Of a DNA stretch of 64,000 nucleotides, positions 62,714 to 64,000 are shown piece after piece (the first letter of the stretch is position 1; every line of letters starts with the position of its first letter). Below the pieces are notes generated by a model. It did no database searches and was not told the origin of the DNA. It worked only from the letters and a program-made list of their open reading frames with translations. A program made the translations under genes and the position numbers. The stretch is from Chloropicon primus (taxonomy: Eukaryota; Chlorophyta; Chloropicophyceae; Chloropicales; Chloropicaceae), in the NCBI GenBank assembly GCA_023205875.1, contig CP060763.1, positions 248,001-312,000 of the forward strand, in the 5' to 3' direction.

Positions 62714-64000
62714 ATGAGAGTCGTCGCCACGAGGACGTGGAGGGCACAGAGGGTTACCAGCGAAGTTGTCAAGCCATTCGCCAACTCTTTCGTAAGGTCA
62801 AGCTCTAACACGAGAGCGAGAGCGAGAGGAATCCCAACAAGAGATCGAGTTCCTGTACGAGTGATCCACGAAACGTTGTCGAGTTGTAGGGTCTCTGGAC
62901 CGGTACGAGCAGCAGCTCCGTCGGCAGACATGAGTCAAGGGCAAGGCATGAAGGGAATGAAGGGGAAGGCGCTTGTATCGGTGTCGGACAAGAGCGGCGT
63001 CGTGGAGTTAGCTCGTGGGCTCGTCGATTTGGGATACGAGGTGGTGAGCACCGGAGGAAGTTTCAAGGCCATTAGCGAGGCTGGAGTTGCCGTGTCTCAA
63101 GTGGAGTCGATGACGAACTTCCCTGAGATGTTGGATGGGAGGGTGAAGACGCTGCATCCTGCGGTGCATGGAGGAATCCTCGCGAGGAGGGACCTCGAGG
63201 ACCACATGGAAGCCATGGAGAACCAGAACTTTGGACTCATCGATGTGGTGGTGTGCAACCTGTATCCGTTCAGGGCGACGGTGACCGGCAGCAGTGAGAT
63301 CGCGTTCCAGGACGCGATCGAGAAGATCGACATTGGGGGGCCCACGCTCATCAGGGCGGCTGCGAAGAACCACAAGCACGTGACGGTGATCGTTGATCCG
63401 ACGGACTACACGGACGTTCTGACGGCCCTGGGCAGCGGGGAGGAGGGGTCCGCGGAGAAGTTGAGGACCCACCTGGCCTGGAAGGCCTTCCAGCACGTCT
63501 CGAGCTACGACTCGAACGTGTCCGAGTGGCTGTGGGAGAATGGCGGAGGCAAGGGCGAGGACGCGGCGTCCGCCCCGCCGGAGAAGACGATTCCCGTCAA
63601 GCTCGTGAACACGTTGAGGTACGGGGAGAACCCTCACCAGAAGGCCGCGTTTTACGTGGACCAGTCTCTCGGGGAGCACGACGCCGGCGGCCTCGCTCTC
63701 AGCACGCAGCACCACGGCAAGGAGATGAGCTTCAACAATTTCTTGGACGGCGACGCTGCTTACTCTTGCGTGTGCGACTTCGTGGAGCCAACGTGCGTCA
63801 TTGTCAAGCACACGAACCCCTGTGGGGTGGCAAGCGCCCACTCCGGCCAGGACGACCCCAACGACCTCAGGCAAGCCTACCGGTGGGCGGTCGAGGCCGA
63901 TCCTGTGAGCGCCTTTGGCGGGATCGTGGCTTTCAACCGACCCGTCACTGAGGAGCTGGCCAAGGAAATCAGGGAGTTCAGAAGTCCTCAAGACGGTGAC
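62714..64000 (+). CDS. ATIC: ATIC: AICAR transformylase / IMP cyclohydrolase (purH), plastid-targeted; 3' end outside window
   Basis: 429 codons visible, open at the right edge. The chosen ATG (62714) precedes the obvious enzyme start by 72 codons; that extension (MRVVATRTWRAQRVTSEVV..., Arg/Ser/Val-rich, few acids) is a plastid or mitochondrial leader, and a second in-frame ATG (62930) could make a cytosolic form. The MGS-like IMP cyclohydrolase domain follows (KALVSVSDKSGVVELARGL, STGGSFKAI, DGRVKTLHPAVHGGILARR, IDIGGPTLIRAAAKN), then the AICAR transformylase start (LRYGENPHQKAAFYVD, KHTNPCGVA, DPVSAFGGIVAFNR). The enzyme catalyses the last two steps of IMP synthesis. The visible motifs of both activities are intact. 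The remaining ~170 residues lie beyond the edge. Confidence 0.93.
   Translation, partial: MRVVATRTWRAQRVTSEVVKPFANSFVRSSSNTRARARGIPTRDRVPVRVIHETLSSCRVSGPVRAAAPSADMSQGQGMKGMKGKALVSVSDKSGVVELARGLVDLGYEVVSTGGSFKAISEAGVAVSQVESMTNFPEMLDGRVKTLHPAVHGGILARRDLEDHMEAMENQNFGLIDVVVCNLYPFRATVTGSSEIAFQDAIEKIDIGGPTLIRAAAKNHKHVTVIVDPTDYTDVLTALGSGEEGSAEKLRTHLAWKAFQHVSSYDSNVSEWLWENGGGKGEDAASAPPEKTIPVKLVNTLRYGENPHQKAAFYVDQSLGEHDAGGLALSTQHHGKEMSFNNFLDGDAAYSCVCDFVEPTCVIVKHTNPCGVASAHSGQDDPNDLRQAYRWAVEADPVSAFGGIVAFNRPVTEELAKEIREFRSPQDGD

Noticed and set aside
1-64000. Bacterial contamination because genes are dense and mostly intronless
   Set aside because: Spliceosomal GT-AG introns, TBP, importin alpha, SUMO, IMP4 and axonemal genes prove a nuclear genome.
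1-64000. Transposons or retroelements
   Set aside because: No reverse transcriptase, integrase, transposase, long terminal repeats or terminal inverted repeats with target duplications were seen. The dyad elements are too short, too position-bound and too uniformly oriented to be simple MITE copies, although a MITE origin is not excluded.

Overview
The window is nuclear DNA of a compact eukaryotic genome, most likely a unicellular green alga of the small 'prasinophyte' kind. Support for this: an alpha-glucan water dikinase with plastid-type leader (starch), a CPP1/DnaJ-like plastid chaperone, a plastid-type ABC1 kinase, a plant-type (S)-ureidoglycine aminohydrolase and a plastid-leadered ATIC, next to ordinary eukaryotic genes (TBP, importin alpha, IMP4, SUMO, DRG1, ENY2). 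Short GT-AG introns rule out a bacterial contaminant. Two motile-cilium genes (SPEF2/CPC1-like and a RIIa+EF-hand radial-spoke protein) show the species has or recently had a 9+2 flagellum. I cannot fix the species from sequence alone; a probable Rictor homologue is unexpected for the green lineage and should be weighed when placing it.

Layout: about 30 protein genes in 64 kb, mostly single-exon, almost strictly alternating in strand. Order: RGG-protein tail (edge), ABC1K(-), RRM protein(-), ENY2(+), RMC1(+), flavin-reductase-like(-), IMP4(-), TBP(+), CbiA-BtuF fusion(-), HEAT/TORTIFOLIA-like(+), EEP phosphatase/nuclease(-), ureidoglycine aminohydrolase(+), unknown(-), importin alpha(+), unknown(-), DRG1(+), Rictor-like(-), alpha/beta hydrolase(-), GWD(+), SUMO(-), CPP1(+), ARM/HEAT protein(-), thiamine-PP carrier(+), atypical SDR(-), SPEF2(+), RSP7-like(-), U2AF65-like(-), LRR-multispan membrane protein(+), GT32-like transferase(-), unknown(+), a possible 55-residue ORF(-), ATIC(+, runs off the right edge). 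Convergent neighbours are separated by only 19-205 bp, so their 3' UTRs must abut or overlap; divergent neighbours share 0.45-1.0 kb regions holding back-to-back promoters. Eleven short introns (87-275 bp) are inferred, mostly near the 5' end of the gene.

The most striking non-coding signal is a 26-bp dyad element, CTTTCG-N14-CGAAAG, often preceded by TCTCGnGA and followed by an A/T-rich ATTTGG-like stretch. I find 28 full or half-degenerate copies, all in upstream regions, each readable in the direction of the gene it precedes, many 35-100 bp from the start codon. It looks like a shared core-promoter/5'-UTR element. Other points of interest are the CbiA-GATase-BtuF fusion, the Rictor-like protein, the LRR-channel-like fusion, the one-RRM U2AF65 relative, and the tail-to-tail pair of genes for the central-pair projection and the radial spoke. 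I saw no rRNA, tRNA, CRISPR array, retroelement or DNA transposon; tRNAs and snoRNAs cannot be excluded by eye.
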